Positions 56,703 to 64,000 of a DNA stretch of 64,000 bases are shown here, one piece after another (within the stretch, counting starts at the first letter, position 1; each line of letters begins with the position of its first letter). The stretch covers positions 334,201 through 398,200 of the forward strand of contig NZ_LMLH01000023.1 in NCBI RefSeq assembly GCF_001421885.1. The letters are read 5' to 3'. The notes under the pieces are model-generated. The model saw only the letters and a program-made list of their open reading frames with translations, did no database searches and was not told the DNA's origin. The stretch comes from Pseudomonas sp. Leaf48. GTDB taxonomy: Bacteria > Pseudomonadota > Gammaproteobacteria > Pseudomonadales > Pseudomonadaceae. Both the position numbers and the translations under genes were made by a program.

Positions 56703-57647
56703 ATGAACGCCAGCCTGCCGCCCGAGCCGGGCATCCGCGTCAGCCTCGCCGATCTGATCGAGATGCGTCATCGCGTGCGCGAAGTACAACTGTTCGCAGG
56801 TCCAGGCCAGCGCAGCCCGCTGATCGGCCTGCACCACTCCAAGCTGCGTGGCCGTGGCGTGGACTTCGACCAGGTGCGGGTCTATCAGGCCGGTGACGAT
56901 GTGCGCACCATCGACTGGCGCGTCACCGCCCGGACCCAGGAGCCCCACACCAAGCTGTTCCATGAAGAACGCGAGCGGCCGATTTTCATCATGGTCGAAC
57001 AAAGCCGCCGGCTGTTTTTCGGCTCGGGCCTGATGTTCAAATCGGTGCTGGCCGCACAGGCGGCCAGCCTGATCGGCTGGGCAGCCCTGGGTCATAACGA
57101 TCGGGTTGGCGGGCTGGTTTACGGTGACAACGAGCATTACGAAATCAAACCCCGGCGCAGCAAACAAAGCCTGCTGCAGTTGCTCAACCGCCTGGTGCGG
57201 GTCAACCAGTCGCTGCATAGCGAAAGCGTGCCGGACCGCGACGCCTTTGGCATCGCCCTGCGCCGTGCACGGGAGGTATCGCGTCCGGGCAGCCTGGTGA
57301 TCGTCATCTGCGACGAACGCGCGCTGTCGGACAGTGCCGAGCAACAGCTGAGCCTGCTGGCGCGCCATTGCGATCTGTTGCTGCTGCCACTCTCCGATCC
57401 GCTGGATCACGCCCTGCCCGCCGCCGGCTTGTTGCGCTTCGCCGAGCGCGGCGCACAGCTTGAGCTCGATACGCTCAACTTCGAACTGCGCCAGACGTAC
57501 CGCGCCCAGGCTGAACAGCGCATCGCTCGCTGGGAACTGCTCGCGCAAAAGCTGCGGGTGCTGCTGATGCCCTTGAGTACCCAGAGCGAAATGGTCGAGC
57601 AATTGCGCGAATACCTGAACCCACAGAAGCCGGGGAAAGGACGATGA
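56703..57647 (+). CDS. DUF58 protein
   Basis: A 314-aa soluble DUF58 protein, 5 bp after moxR. The family signature reads LRGRGVDFDQVRVYQAGDD followed by VRTIDWRVTARTQEPHTKLF, and the rest has a VWA-like fold (PIFIMVEQSR). DUF58 proteins always travel with MoxR and are thought to connect it to the membrane Bat proteins. The ribosome-binding site is weak, so translation is probably coupled to moxR. The stop overlaps the next ATG by 4 nt. Confidence 0.92.
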   Translation: MNASLPPEPGIRVSLADLIEMRHRVREVQLFAGPGQRSPLIGLHHSKLRGRGVDFDQVRVYQAGDDVRTIDWRVTARTQEPHTKLFHEERERPIFIMVEQSRRLFFGSGLMFKSVLAAQAASLIGWAALGHNDRVGGLVYGDNEHYEIKPRRSKQSLLQLLNRLVRVNQSLHSESVPDRDAFGIALRRAREVSRPGSLVIVICDERALSDSAEQQLSLLARHCDLLLLPLSDPLDHALPAAGLLRFAERGAQLELDTLNFELRQTYRAQAEQRIARWELLAQKLRVLLMPLSTQSEMVEQLREYLNPQKPGKGR

Positions 57648-58138
57648 ACGGACTCGAACAACTGCAGCCTTTGATCTCCCCTCCCCCCATCGGTTTCTGG
57701 CCGCCGGCACCGGGCTGGTGGTTGCTGCTGTTGTTACTGCCACTGATCGGTTTCGGCTTGTGGAAGTTGCGGCATTTTATTTCGATCAAGCGCCCCGTGG
57801 TCCGCACCGAACAACCCCTGGACCCGGTGCGCCTCGCCGCACTGGCGGAACTGAAGGCGATGCCCAAGCCCTATGACGGCGCACCGGCCGGTGCCTGGTT
57901 GCAGCAAGTGAACGGGTTGCTCAAGCGCCTGTGCCGCAACCATTACCCCTACAGCCAGAGCCATACCCTCAACGGCCGCAAATGGCTGGCGTTCCTCGAC
58001 AACCGCTGCCCGGCGGCCGGCCTGACCCGCTGGATGGTGCTGGTCGAAGGTGCCTACAAACCAGAATGCAAACTCGACGACAAGGCCATCGCCGGCCTGA
58101 CCCAGGCCGTCGACACATGGATTCGCAAGCATGTTTGA
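57644..58138 (+). CDS. DUF4381 membrane-anchored protein
   Basis: A 164-aa protein with one N-terminal membrane helix (APGWWLLLLLLPLIGFGLW, about residues 26-45) after the conserved PLISPPPIGFWPPAPG. The cytoplasmic part contains LKRLCRNHYPYSQSHTLNGR. This is the DUF4381 component found in proteobacterial bat operons. It overlaps the gene before by 4 nt and the gene after by 8 nt. Confidence 0.9.
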   Translation: MNGLEQLQPLISPPPIGFWPPAPGWWLLLLLLPLIGFGLWKLRHFISIKRPVVRTEQPLDPVRLAALAELKAMPKPYDGAPAGAWLQQVNGLLKRLCRNHYPYSQSHTLNGRKWLAFLDNRCPAAGLTRWMVLVEGAYKPECKLDDKAIAGLTQAVDTWIRKHV

Positions 58139-59213
58139 ATTCGCCTGGCCGTGGGTTTTTATCCTATTGCCATTGCCGTGGCTGATGCGCCTGGTGCTGC
58201 CGGTGGCCGACAGTGGCGAACCGGCGCTCAAAGTCAGCTTTCTCAGTGATCTGGAAGGCCTGGCACGCCGCCGCGCCCGTGCCAACCTGCCGGCCTGGCG
58301 CCAGCAGGCGCCGTTCATCCTGCTGTGGTTGCTGTTACTGGCGGCGACGGCACGCCCGCAATGGCTGGGTGAACCTGTGCCGATTGCCGCCAGTGGGCGC
58401 GACCTGCTGGTAGCGGTGGACGTCTCGGGGTCCATGGATTTTCCCGACATGCAATGGCAAGACGAGGACGTCAGTCGCCTGACTCTGGTCCAGTTGTTGC
58501 TCGGCGACTTCCTTGAAAGCCGTGAAGGTGATCGGGTTGGCCTGATCCTGTTCGGCAGCCAGGCATACGTCCAGGCGCCGCTGACCTTCGACCGGCGCAC
58601 CGTGAGGGTTTGGCTCGATGAAGCGCGCATCGGCATCGCCGGCAAAAACACTGCCATTGGCGACGCCATCGGCCTGGCCCTCAAACGCCTGCGTCTGCGG
58701 CCGGCCCAGAGTCGAGTGCTGATTCTGGTCACTGACGGCGCCAACAACGGTGGCGAAATCGATCCGCTCACGGCAGCGCGGCTGGCCGCCAGGGAAGGTG
58801 TGAAAATCTACCCGATCGGCATCGGCGCCGACCCGGAAGAAAGCGGCACCCTGGGTTTGCTTGGCCTCAATCCCAGCCTGGACCTCGATGAACCTTCGCT
58901 GATAGAGATCGCCGAGGCCACCGGCGGCCAGTATTTCCGCGCCCGTGATGGCAAGGAGCTGCAAGCGATCAAGGACACCCTCGATCAACTTGAGCCCGTG
59001 GCCCAGCAACCAACCCAGGCGCGCCCGGCGCAGGCGCTGTATCAATGGCCGCTGGCCCTGGCCCTGCTGCTGAGCATACTGTTGGTAGCCCGGGTGCTCT
59101 GGCCGGATCACCCCCTGCAACGTCTGTTTAACAAGGACCTGTTTTTGCAAACGCAATTGCTGCCGGACTGGCGCCAGCGTCTCAAACGCCTGCGTCTTCG
59201 GAGGCGACGATGA
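58131..59213 (+). CDS. BatA-like VWA-domain membrane protein
   Basis: A 360-aa protein with membrane helices near residues 5-23, 60-78 and 305-325, and a von Willebrand A domain from about 90 to 290. The metal-ion-dependent adhesion site is complete: D97-x-S99-x-S101 in AVDVSGSMD, with Thr in NTAIGDAIG and Asp in LVTDGANNGGE. It is the BatA position of the aerotolerance-type operon and probably a MoxR client. Confidence 0.92.
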   Translation: MFEFAWPWVFILLPLPWLMRLVLPVADSGEPALKVSFLSDLEGLARRRARANLPAWRQQAPFILLWLLLLAATARPQWLGEPVPIAASGRDLLVAVDVSGSMDFPDMQWQDEDVSRLTLVQLLLGDFLESREGDRVGLILFGSQAYVQAPLTFDRRTVRVWLDEARIGIAGKNTAIGDAIGLALKRLRLRPAQSRVLILVTDGANNGGEIDPLTAARLAAREGVKIYPIGIGADPEESGTLGLLGLNPSLDLDEPSLIEIAEATGGQYFRARDGKELQAIKDTLDQLEPVAQQPTQARPAQALYQWPLALALLLSILLVARVLWPDHPLQRLFNKDLFLQTQLLPDWRQRLKRLRLRRRR

Positions 59214-60946
59214 GTGCGCTGTGGCCGTACTGGTTCCGTCCCTGGTGGCTATTGTTGCTGCCACTGCTTGGCTGGTTGTTCTGGCAACTTTGGCATCGGC
59301 AAAAGCGCGCCGGGCGCTGGCAGATGATTCTGCCACCGGCCTTTCATGCCGCGCTGCTCAGTGGCGGCAGTGGCCGCGAAAGCAAGCTGCCCTGGATCGC
59401 CCTCGGTGTGGCGTGGATGTTGGCCATGGGTGCGCTGCTGGGCCCGAGCTGGCAGCGGGTTGAACAAACCAGCCAGAAACCTGCCGACCCCATGGTGGTG
59501 CTGCTGGAACTGACCCCGGAAATGCTCGCCACCGACGTGATGCCCAACCGCCTTGAGCAGGCTCGGCGCAAGCTCTTCGACCTGCTGCAAGTGCGCAGTG
59601 ATGCGCAGACCGCTATCGTCGTCTACGCCGGTAGCGCGCACACGCTGGTGCCGTTGTCCGATGACCTGGCAACCAGCCGCAATCTGCTGGAGGCGCTCAA
59701 ACCGTCGTTGATGCCCCAGGCCGGACATCGCGCCGATCTGGCGGTGACCAAGGCGCTGGCGTTGCTGGACCAGGCTGCGCTGGGTGACGGTCGAATCCTT
59801 CTGATCGGCTCATCCTTGACCGAGCAGGAACGCCAGGGGATTCGCCGCGCCTTGGCAGGCAAATCCACGCAGTTCCTGATGCTCGGCATCGGCACCGCCG
59901 AAGGGTCGCCGATCACCCAGGAAGACGGCAGCTTCCTCAAGGACGAACAGGGAGCGATTCTGGTACCTCGTCTGGACGAACCTGGCCTGAAAGCATTTGC
60001 CAATGACCTGGACGGTCGCTATCGCCACGCGCGCCTGAGTGATGCCGATCTGCGCGCCCTGGGCGTGCTCGACGGCCCAAGCCACTTGCGCAACGACGGC
60101 CAGACCTTGCGCCTCGACACCTGGGCCGACCAAGGCTATTGGCTGCTACTGCCATTGTTGCTGCTGGCTGCCTGCGCCGGCCGTCGCGGCTGGCTGCTGT
60201 GCCTGCCGCTGTTACTGGTATTGCCGCAACCGGCCCACGCCTTCGACTTCCAGGACTTGTGGTTGCGTCCCGACCAAAGGGGCCTGCATTTGCTCAAGAA
60301 AAAACGCCCGGCCGAGGCGGCGCAACATTTCCAGAATCATCAGTGGCAAGGGGTGGCCCTCTACGAAGCTGGTGATTACGCCGGGGCCGCCGAGCGGTTC
60401 GCGGAAGGCAACGACGCCCACGCCCACTACAATCGAGGCAATGCCCTGGCCAGAAGTGGCGAGCTGGAAGCGGCCGTCGACGCGTATGAACAGGCACTGG
60501 AGCAGCAACCGGACCTGCGTCCGGCATTGACCAACAAGGCACTGGTGGAAAGTCTGCTCAAGCAAAAAGCCAGTGCCCCGCCCGAGCCGGAGCCGACCCC
60601 GGGCGCCCAGCCCGAAATCGAAACGCAGGCGCCCCCGCCGGGCGCCACCAGCGAGCCGTCCAGCAGCAACGAAACGGCATCCGAAAGCCCGCAGGCCGAG
60701 CCAGGCGACCAGCAACCGCCGGATACACCTCCCGGGCCCGGCGCCAACGAAGTCCCTGGCAGCGAGTTGGGCGACGAGCAACACACCAGGCCGCCCATGC
60801 GTCCTGCCACTGACAGCATCGAAGGCGAACAGCGCCAAGCGCTGGAACAGTGGCTGCGGCAGATCCCGGACGACCCCGCAGAATTGCTCAGGCGCAAATT
60901 CTGGTACGAACAGCAGCAACATCAGGATCAGGAAGACATTCGATGA
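59210..60946 (+). CDS. BatB/BatC-like fused VWA + TPR protein
   Basis: A 578-aa protein. N-terminal helices (about 10-25 and 60-80) precede a VWA-like domain in which the metal site is degenerate (VLLELTPEM where BatB has ALDVSRSM). Another membrane pair (near 310-345) is followed by TPR repeats (ALYEAGDYAGAAERFAEGND; YNRGNALARSGELEAAVDAY), then a long Pro/Glu/Gln-rich disordered tail. The tail resumes structure in EQRQALEQWLRQIPDDPAEL. It joins the roles of the separate BatB and BatC of Bacteroides. It overlaps both neighbours by 4 nt. Confidence 0.9.
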   Translation: MSALWPYWFRPWWLLLLPLLGWLFWQLWHRQKRAGRWQMILPPAFHAALLSGGSGRESKLPWIALGVAWMLAMGALLGPSWQRVEQTSQKPADPMVVLLELTPEMLATDVMPNRLEQARRKLFDLLQVRSDAQTAIVVYAGSAHTLVPLSDDLATSRNLLEALKPSLMPQAGHRADLAVTKALALLDQAALGDGRILLIGSSLTEQERQGIRRALAGKSTQFLMLGIGTAEGSPITQEDGSFLKDEQGAILVPRLDEPGLKAFANDLDGRYRHARLSDADLRALGVLDGPSHLRNDGQTLRLDTWADQGYWLLLPLLLLAACAGRRGWLLCLPLLLVLPQPAHAFDFQDLWLRPDQRGLHLLKKKRPAEAAQHFQNHQWQGVALYEAGDYAGAAERFAEGNDAHAHYNRGNALARSGELEAAVDAYEQALEQQPDLRPALTNKALVESLLKQKASAPPEPEPTPGAQPEIETQAPPPGATSEPSSSNETASESPQAEPGDQQPPDTPPGPGANEVPGSELGDEQHTRPPMRPATDSIEGEQRQALEQWLRQIPDDPAELLRRKFWYEQQQHQDQEDIR

Positions 60947-62595
60947 CCCGCTTCACCGCCTCATTATTCGCCCTGCTCCCGGCCCTGTTGCTCTGCACCC
61001 TGCAGGCACAGGCAGCGGAGCTGGTCGCCAGTGTCGATCGCAGCCGCCTGAATTCCGGCGAGACGGTCGAGTTGACCCTGGAATCCAGCGACGTGACGCA
61101 GTTTGGCAAACCTGACATGACACCGCTGGAGCCGCTGTTCGAAGTGCGCGGCACGCGCCAGGTCAACCAGTTGAACACCCTCAGTGGCGACAATCGCGCG
61201 ACCACGCGCTGGATCATTACCTTGCTGCCCCGGCAGAACGGCAGTGTGGTGATCCCGCCCCTGCAATTGGGTGAGATCCAGAGCCAGCCGATCACCCTGC
61301 AAGTGGTCGAGAGCGCAACGCCGGACAACCCGAACAAACGCGCTGCAGTATTCATCGACGCCAGCCTCGACCAGAGCAGCGTGTACGTGCAGGCACAGGC
61401 CATCCTGACCTTGCGCATTTACCATTCGGTGTCGCTGTACGACGACAGCAGCCTGCCCCCCCTGCAGATTCCCGACGCGCGCATCGAACAACTGGGCGAG
61501 TCGCGCACCTACGAGAAGGATATTGACGATGTGCGCCACGGCGTCATTGAAATGCGTTACGCGATCTACCCGCAACACAGCGGCGAACTGATCATTCCGG
61601 CACAGGTCTTCAATGCCGCGCTGGTCGAGGCGCAACCTGCACCGAACGCCGCCAGCCAAGGGGCCAAGTCCGGCAAGCTGATGCGCATCAGCTCCACCGA
61701 GCTGCTGTTGACAGTCATGGCCAAGCCCCTCACCTACCCGGCCGATGCCCCTTGGCTGCCCGCCCGCAGCCTGACGCTGAGCGAGAGCTGGAACCCGGAG
61801 CCCGATCACGCCCAGGTCGGCGATTCGCTGACGCGCAGCCTGACGGTAAAAGCCGAAGGCCTGGCCAGCACGCAACTGCCGCCGCTACCGGGCACCGAGG
61901 TCGCCGGCCTGCGGCGTTATCCGGATCAGCCGGTAGTGGGCCACCAGAACAGCGAACGTGGCCTGGTCGGTAGCCGTGAGGACCGCGAGGCCTTGGTGCC
62001 GACCCGCACTGGCGCCATTGAGCTGCCGGCCGTCGAAGTGGTCTGGTGGAATACCTTTGAAGACCATCTGGAACACAGCAGCCTGCCGGCGCGTACCCTG
62101 CACGTTGCGGCCAATCCGAGCCTGGTGGTCGACACTCCGGCGGGTGCGGCACCGGTCGAGGCCAGCGTTGACAGCGCCACCCTCTGGCGCTGGCAACTGA
62201 GCACCCTGGTTCTGGCCTGTACCACCCTGCTCGGCTTCGGCCTGTGGTGGCGCGGTCGCTGGCAACCGGCGGTGCTGCGCACGGCACAAACCGGACCGAG
62301 CCCGCGCACCGTGCTGGACGATCTAAAGCGTGCCTGCCAGGCCAACGACTCCCACGCTACCCGCCAGGCCCTCGATGCCTGGGCCCGGCAACAACCGGAA
62401 ACCCTGGCTGACATGGCTGCGCGCTTCGTGCCGCTGTCCGACGCCCTCGACGGCCTCAACGGCGCGCTGTACAGCGCAACCGGCCAGCACTGGCAAGGCG
62501 ACGAGTTGTGGCGGGCGATCAAGGCGATACCGATTGCCGAACGGGTTCAGGACCCGGTCGGCGACAGTGGCCTGCCGCCGCTTTACCCCAAGTAA
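60943..62595 (+). CDS. BatD-like (oxygen tolerance) membrane protein
   Basis: A 550-aa protein with a signal peptide (1-26, LLLCTLQAQA), a large beta-rich periplasmic region of tandem Ig-like domains (VDRSRLNSGETVELTLESSD; VYVQAQAILTLRIYHSVSLY), one membrane helix near 425-440 (LSTLVLACTTLLGFGLWW) and a cytoplasmic tail. This is the BatD/DUF1551 type that closes the operon. The ATG at 60943 overlaps the previous stop by 4 nt; the longer frame from 60850 would lie inside that gene. Confidence 0.92.
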   Translation: MTRFTASLFALLPALLLCTLQAQAAELVASVDRSRLNSGETVELTLESSDVTQFGKPDMTPLEPLFEVRGTRQVNQLNTLSGDNRATTRWIITLLPRQNGSVVIPPLQLGEIQSQPITLQVVESATPDNPNKRAAVFIDASLDQSSVYVQAQAILTLRIYHSVSLYDDSSLPPLQIPDARIEQLGESRTYEKDIDDVRHGVIEMRYAIYPQHSGELIIPAQVFNAALVEAQPAPNAASQGAKSGKLMRISSTELLLTVMAKPLTYPADAPWLPARSLTLSESWNPEPDHAQVGDSLTRSLTVKAEGLASTQLPPLPGTEVAGLRRYPDQPVVGHQNSERGLVGSREDREALVPTRTGAIELPAVEVVWWNTFEDHLEHSSLPARTLHVAANPSLVVDTPAGAAPVEASVDSATLWRWQLSTLVLACTTLLGFGLWWRGRWQPAVLRTAQTGPSPRTVLDDLKRACQANDSHATRQALDAWARQQPETLADMAARFVPLSDALDGLNGALYSATGQHWQGDELWRAIKAIPIAERVQDPVGDSGLPPLYPK

Positions 62596-62627
62596 ATATC
62601 GCAGCGCCAGACCGCGATCCCGGGCTG

Positions 62628-63611
62628 TCAGCGGTTCACATCGACCACCACCCGCCCGCGCAACTGGCCAGCGAGCAAGCGCGGAGCGGCGTCGATGGCC
62701 TCGCTCAAACCGATTTCATGGCTGATCAGCGACAACAGGTCGAAATCCAGATCCTCGGCCAGGCGATTCCACGCCTCGATCCGTTTAGCCTTCGGCTGAG
62801 TCACGCTGTTGATGCCGGCCAGGGTCACGCCGCGCAAAATGAAGGGTGCGACGGAAGCCGGAAAGTCCATGCCTTGGGCCAGGCCACAGGCAGCGACGGT
62901 GCCATTGGCTTTAGTGCTGGCACAGGCGTTGGCCAATGTGTGGCTGCCGACTGAATCGATGACAGCTGCCCAACGCTCCTTGGCCAGGGGCTTGCCTGGA
63001 CCGGACAAGCTCGCGCGGTCGATGATTTCGCTGGCGCCCAGTCGCTTCAGGTAATCGTGTTCCGACGTACGCCCGGTGGATGCGACCACTCGATAGCCCA
63101 GTCGGCTCAGCAGCGCGATGGCGAAACTGCCGACACCACCGTTGGCGCCAGTCACCAGCACTTCGCCTTGCTCCGGCGTCACACCGTTATGCTCCAGCGC
63201 CAGAATGCACAACATCGCCGTGTAACCCGCGGTGCCGACGGCCATCGCCTGCGCGGCGGTGAACGCCTTGGGTAGCGGGATCAGCCAGTCGCCGTTCAGG
63301 CGGGCTTTCTGCGCCAGGCCACCCCAGTGCCCTTCACCCACGCCCCAGCCATTGAGCAGGACACTGTCACCGACCTTGTAATCCGGATGCTCGCTGCTTT
63401 CGACAGTCCCTGCCAGATCAATCCCCGGCACCATCGGAAACTTGCGCACCACCGGACTGCTGCCGGTAATTGCCAGGCCATCCTTGAAGTTCAACGTACT
63501 GTACGTCACGCGAACCGTGACATCGCCCTCGGGCAGTTGATCGTCATCGATCTCTTGTACGGTGGCCTGGTAACCACTGTCGTCTTTGTCGACCAGAATG
63601 CCTTTGAACAT
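62628..63611 (-). CDS. acuI: AcuI/YhdH-type acrylyl-CoA reductase (MDR family)
   Basis: A 327-aa zinc-free medium-chain reductase. It begins MFKGILVDKDDSGYQ and has YSTLNFKDGLAITGSSPVVR, PMVPGIDLAGTV, the NADPH loop VTGANGGVGSFAIALL and STGRTSEHDYLKRLGA, all close to E. coli YhdH/AcuI. The enzyme reduces acryloyl-CoA to propionyl-CoA and detoxifies acrylate. GAGAGG precedes the ATG at 63611; a GTG one codon earlier is also open. It is convergent with batD, 32 bp apart. Confidence 0.93.
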   Translation of the reverse strand: MFKGILVDKDDSGYQATVQEIDDDQLPEGDVTVRVTYSTLNFKDGLAITGSSPVVRKFPMVPGIDLAGTVESSEHPDYKVGDSVLLNGWGVGEGHWGGLAQKARLNGDWLIPLPKAFTAAQAMAVGTAGYTAMLCILALEHNGVTPEQGEVLVTGANGGVGSFAIALLSRLGYRVVASTGRTSEHDYLKRLGASEIIDRASLSGPGKPLAKERWAAVIDSVGSHTLANACASTKANGTVAACGLAQGMDFPASVAPFILRGVTLAGINSVTQPKAKRIEAWNRLAEDLDFDLLSLISHEIGLSEAIDAAPRLLAGQLRGRVVVDVNR

Positions 63612-63718
63612 CACTGCCTCTCAATGGAATCAATCAGGGGGGGGCGATTGGAATAACACAAAGCCTGTTATTGCCGTACCCGACTTTAAGCCAATCCCCT
63701 TCCCTGTTGCAGCACTCG

Positions 63719-64000
63719 TCAACCCTTGCCGAGAAAAATCTGCGCCGGCAATTCAAATCCGCGCAACTTCAGCAACGCCAGCGGCCCCGCACCCAGTTCG
63801 GTGCGCAAGTGCCAGGTCAGGTCGAGGCCGTCGGGGGCCCTGAGCTGCACGCGGAACTGGCTGTCGGTGTCGTTCAGCGCGGTGACTTTCGCCTGTTCGA
63901 GCAGGCGGATCAGGCCCCAGGTGCCTTCGTAGTCGCCGAACAGGCGCTCGTTGGCCTGCACGCTGATCCAGCTCAGGCGCGTGCCCGGGTGATGGCTGAA
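63719..64000 (-). CDS. tssM: TssM/IcmF, type VI secretion membrane protein (C-terminal 93 residues, cut by window edge)
   Basis: The frame is open to the window edge and ends in TGA at 63719. The visible end (PGTRLSWISVQANER, then DYEGTWGLIRLLEQAK and GPLALLKLRGFELPAQIFLG) is the beta-rich C-terminal periplasmic domain of TssM, the inner-membrane ATPase-like subunit of the type VI secretion membrane complex (TssJLM). The rest of the gene and the T6SS cluster should lie to the right of the window. Confidence 0.9.
   Translation of the reverse strand, partial: FSHHPGTRLSWISVQANERLFGDYEGTWGLIRLLEQAKVTALNDTDSQFRVQLRAPDGLDLTWHLRTELGAGPLALLKLRGFELPAQIFLGKG

Overview
The window is a Pseudomonas chromosome segment, most likely from the P. 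fluorescens group. Three things point there: GC-rich coding sequence, abundant REP/REPIN elements of the types GTGGGAGCGGGCTTGCTCGCGA and TGTAGGAGCCGGCTTGCTGGCGA, and gene content matching known Pseudomonas blocks (the glg/tre cluster, muxABC-opmB, the large NAD-dependent gdhB, and a moxR-bat operon). No tRNA, rRNA, CRISPR array, transposase or integrase was recognised.

Layout. 0-5 kb: the C-terminal part of the periplasmic iron-uptake protein EfeO, a PssA-type phosphatidylserine synthase, a TSUP permease, NudC and a dienoyl-CoA isomerase-like crotonase. 5.4-28 kb: a two-armed trehalose/alpha-glucan locus. The plus-strand arm is glgA-treZ-malQ-treY-(DUF2934)-glgX. The minus-strand arm is glgE-treS/maltokinase-glgB. 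Between them lie a small endonuclease/exonuclease/phosphatase-family gene and an 863-aa type V autotransporter with RTX-like Gly/Asp motifs. 28.2-30.6 kb: a small proline-rich ORF, a low-GC patch with an orphan ABC-2-like permease, an MgtC-family protein and a DUF3203-like small protein. 30.8-37.3 kb: an orphan CcoG, an exact 100-bp tandem repeat array, a MocR-type regulator, a YgfF-like SDR and an MHYT-GGDEF-EAL protein. 37.6-46.6 kb: muxABC-opmB, a four-gene RND efflux operon with 4-nt overlaps. 46.7-55.5 kb: tpx, a YCII/DGPF protein, an unknown protein, a GNAT acetyltransferase, gdhB and a small acidic protein. 55.7-62.6 kb: moxR-DUF58-DUF4381-batA-batB/C-batD. The window ends with an AcuI/YhdH reductase and the C-terminus of the type VI secretion protein TssM.

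How the genes work together. GlgX, TreY and TreZ can turn linear alpha-glucan into trehalose. The TreS/maltokinase fusion and GlgE turn trehalose into maltose-1-phosphate and then linear glucan, and GlgB branches it. MalQ recycles short maltodextrins. No glgC is present, so GlgA lacks its usual ADP-glucose supplier here. A sequence close to the AlgU (sigma-22) promoter consensus lies about 90 bp upstream of glgE, which would link that arm to envelope or osmotic stress. The strongest leads are this candidate promoter, the RTX-like autotransporter inside the glucan locus, the low-GC permease patch with a possible decayed ATPase, the exact 100-bp tandem array, the NDFG substitution in the EAL domain and the tiny upstream ORF that overlaps the ccoG start.
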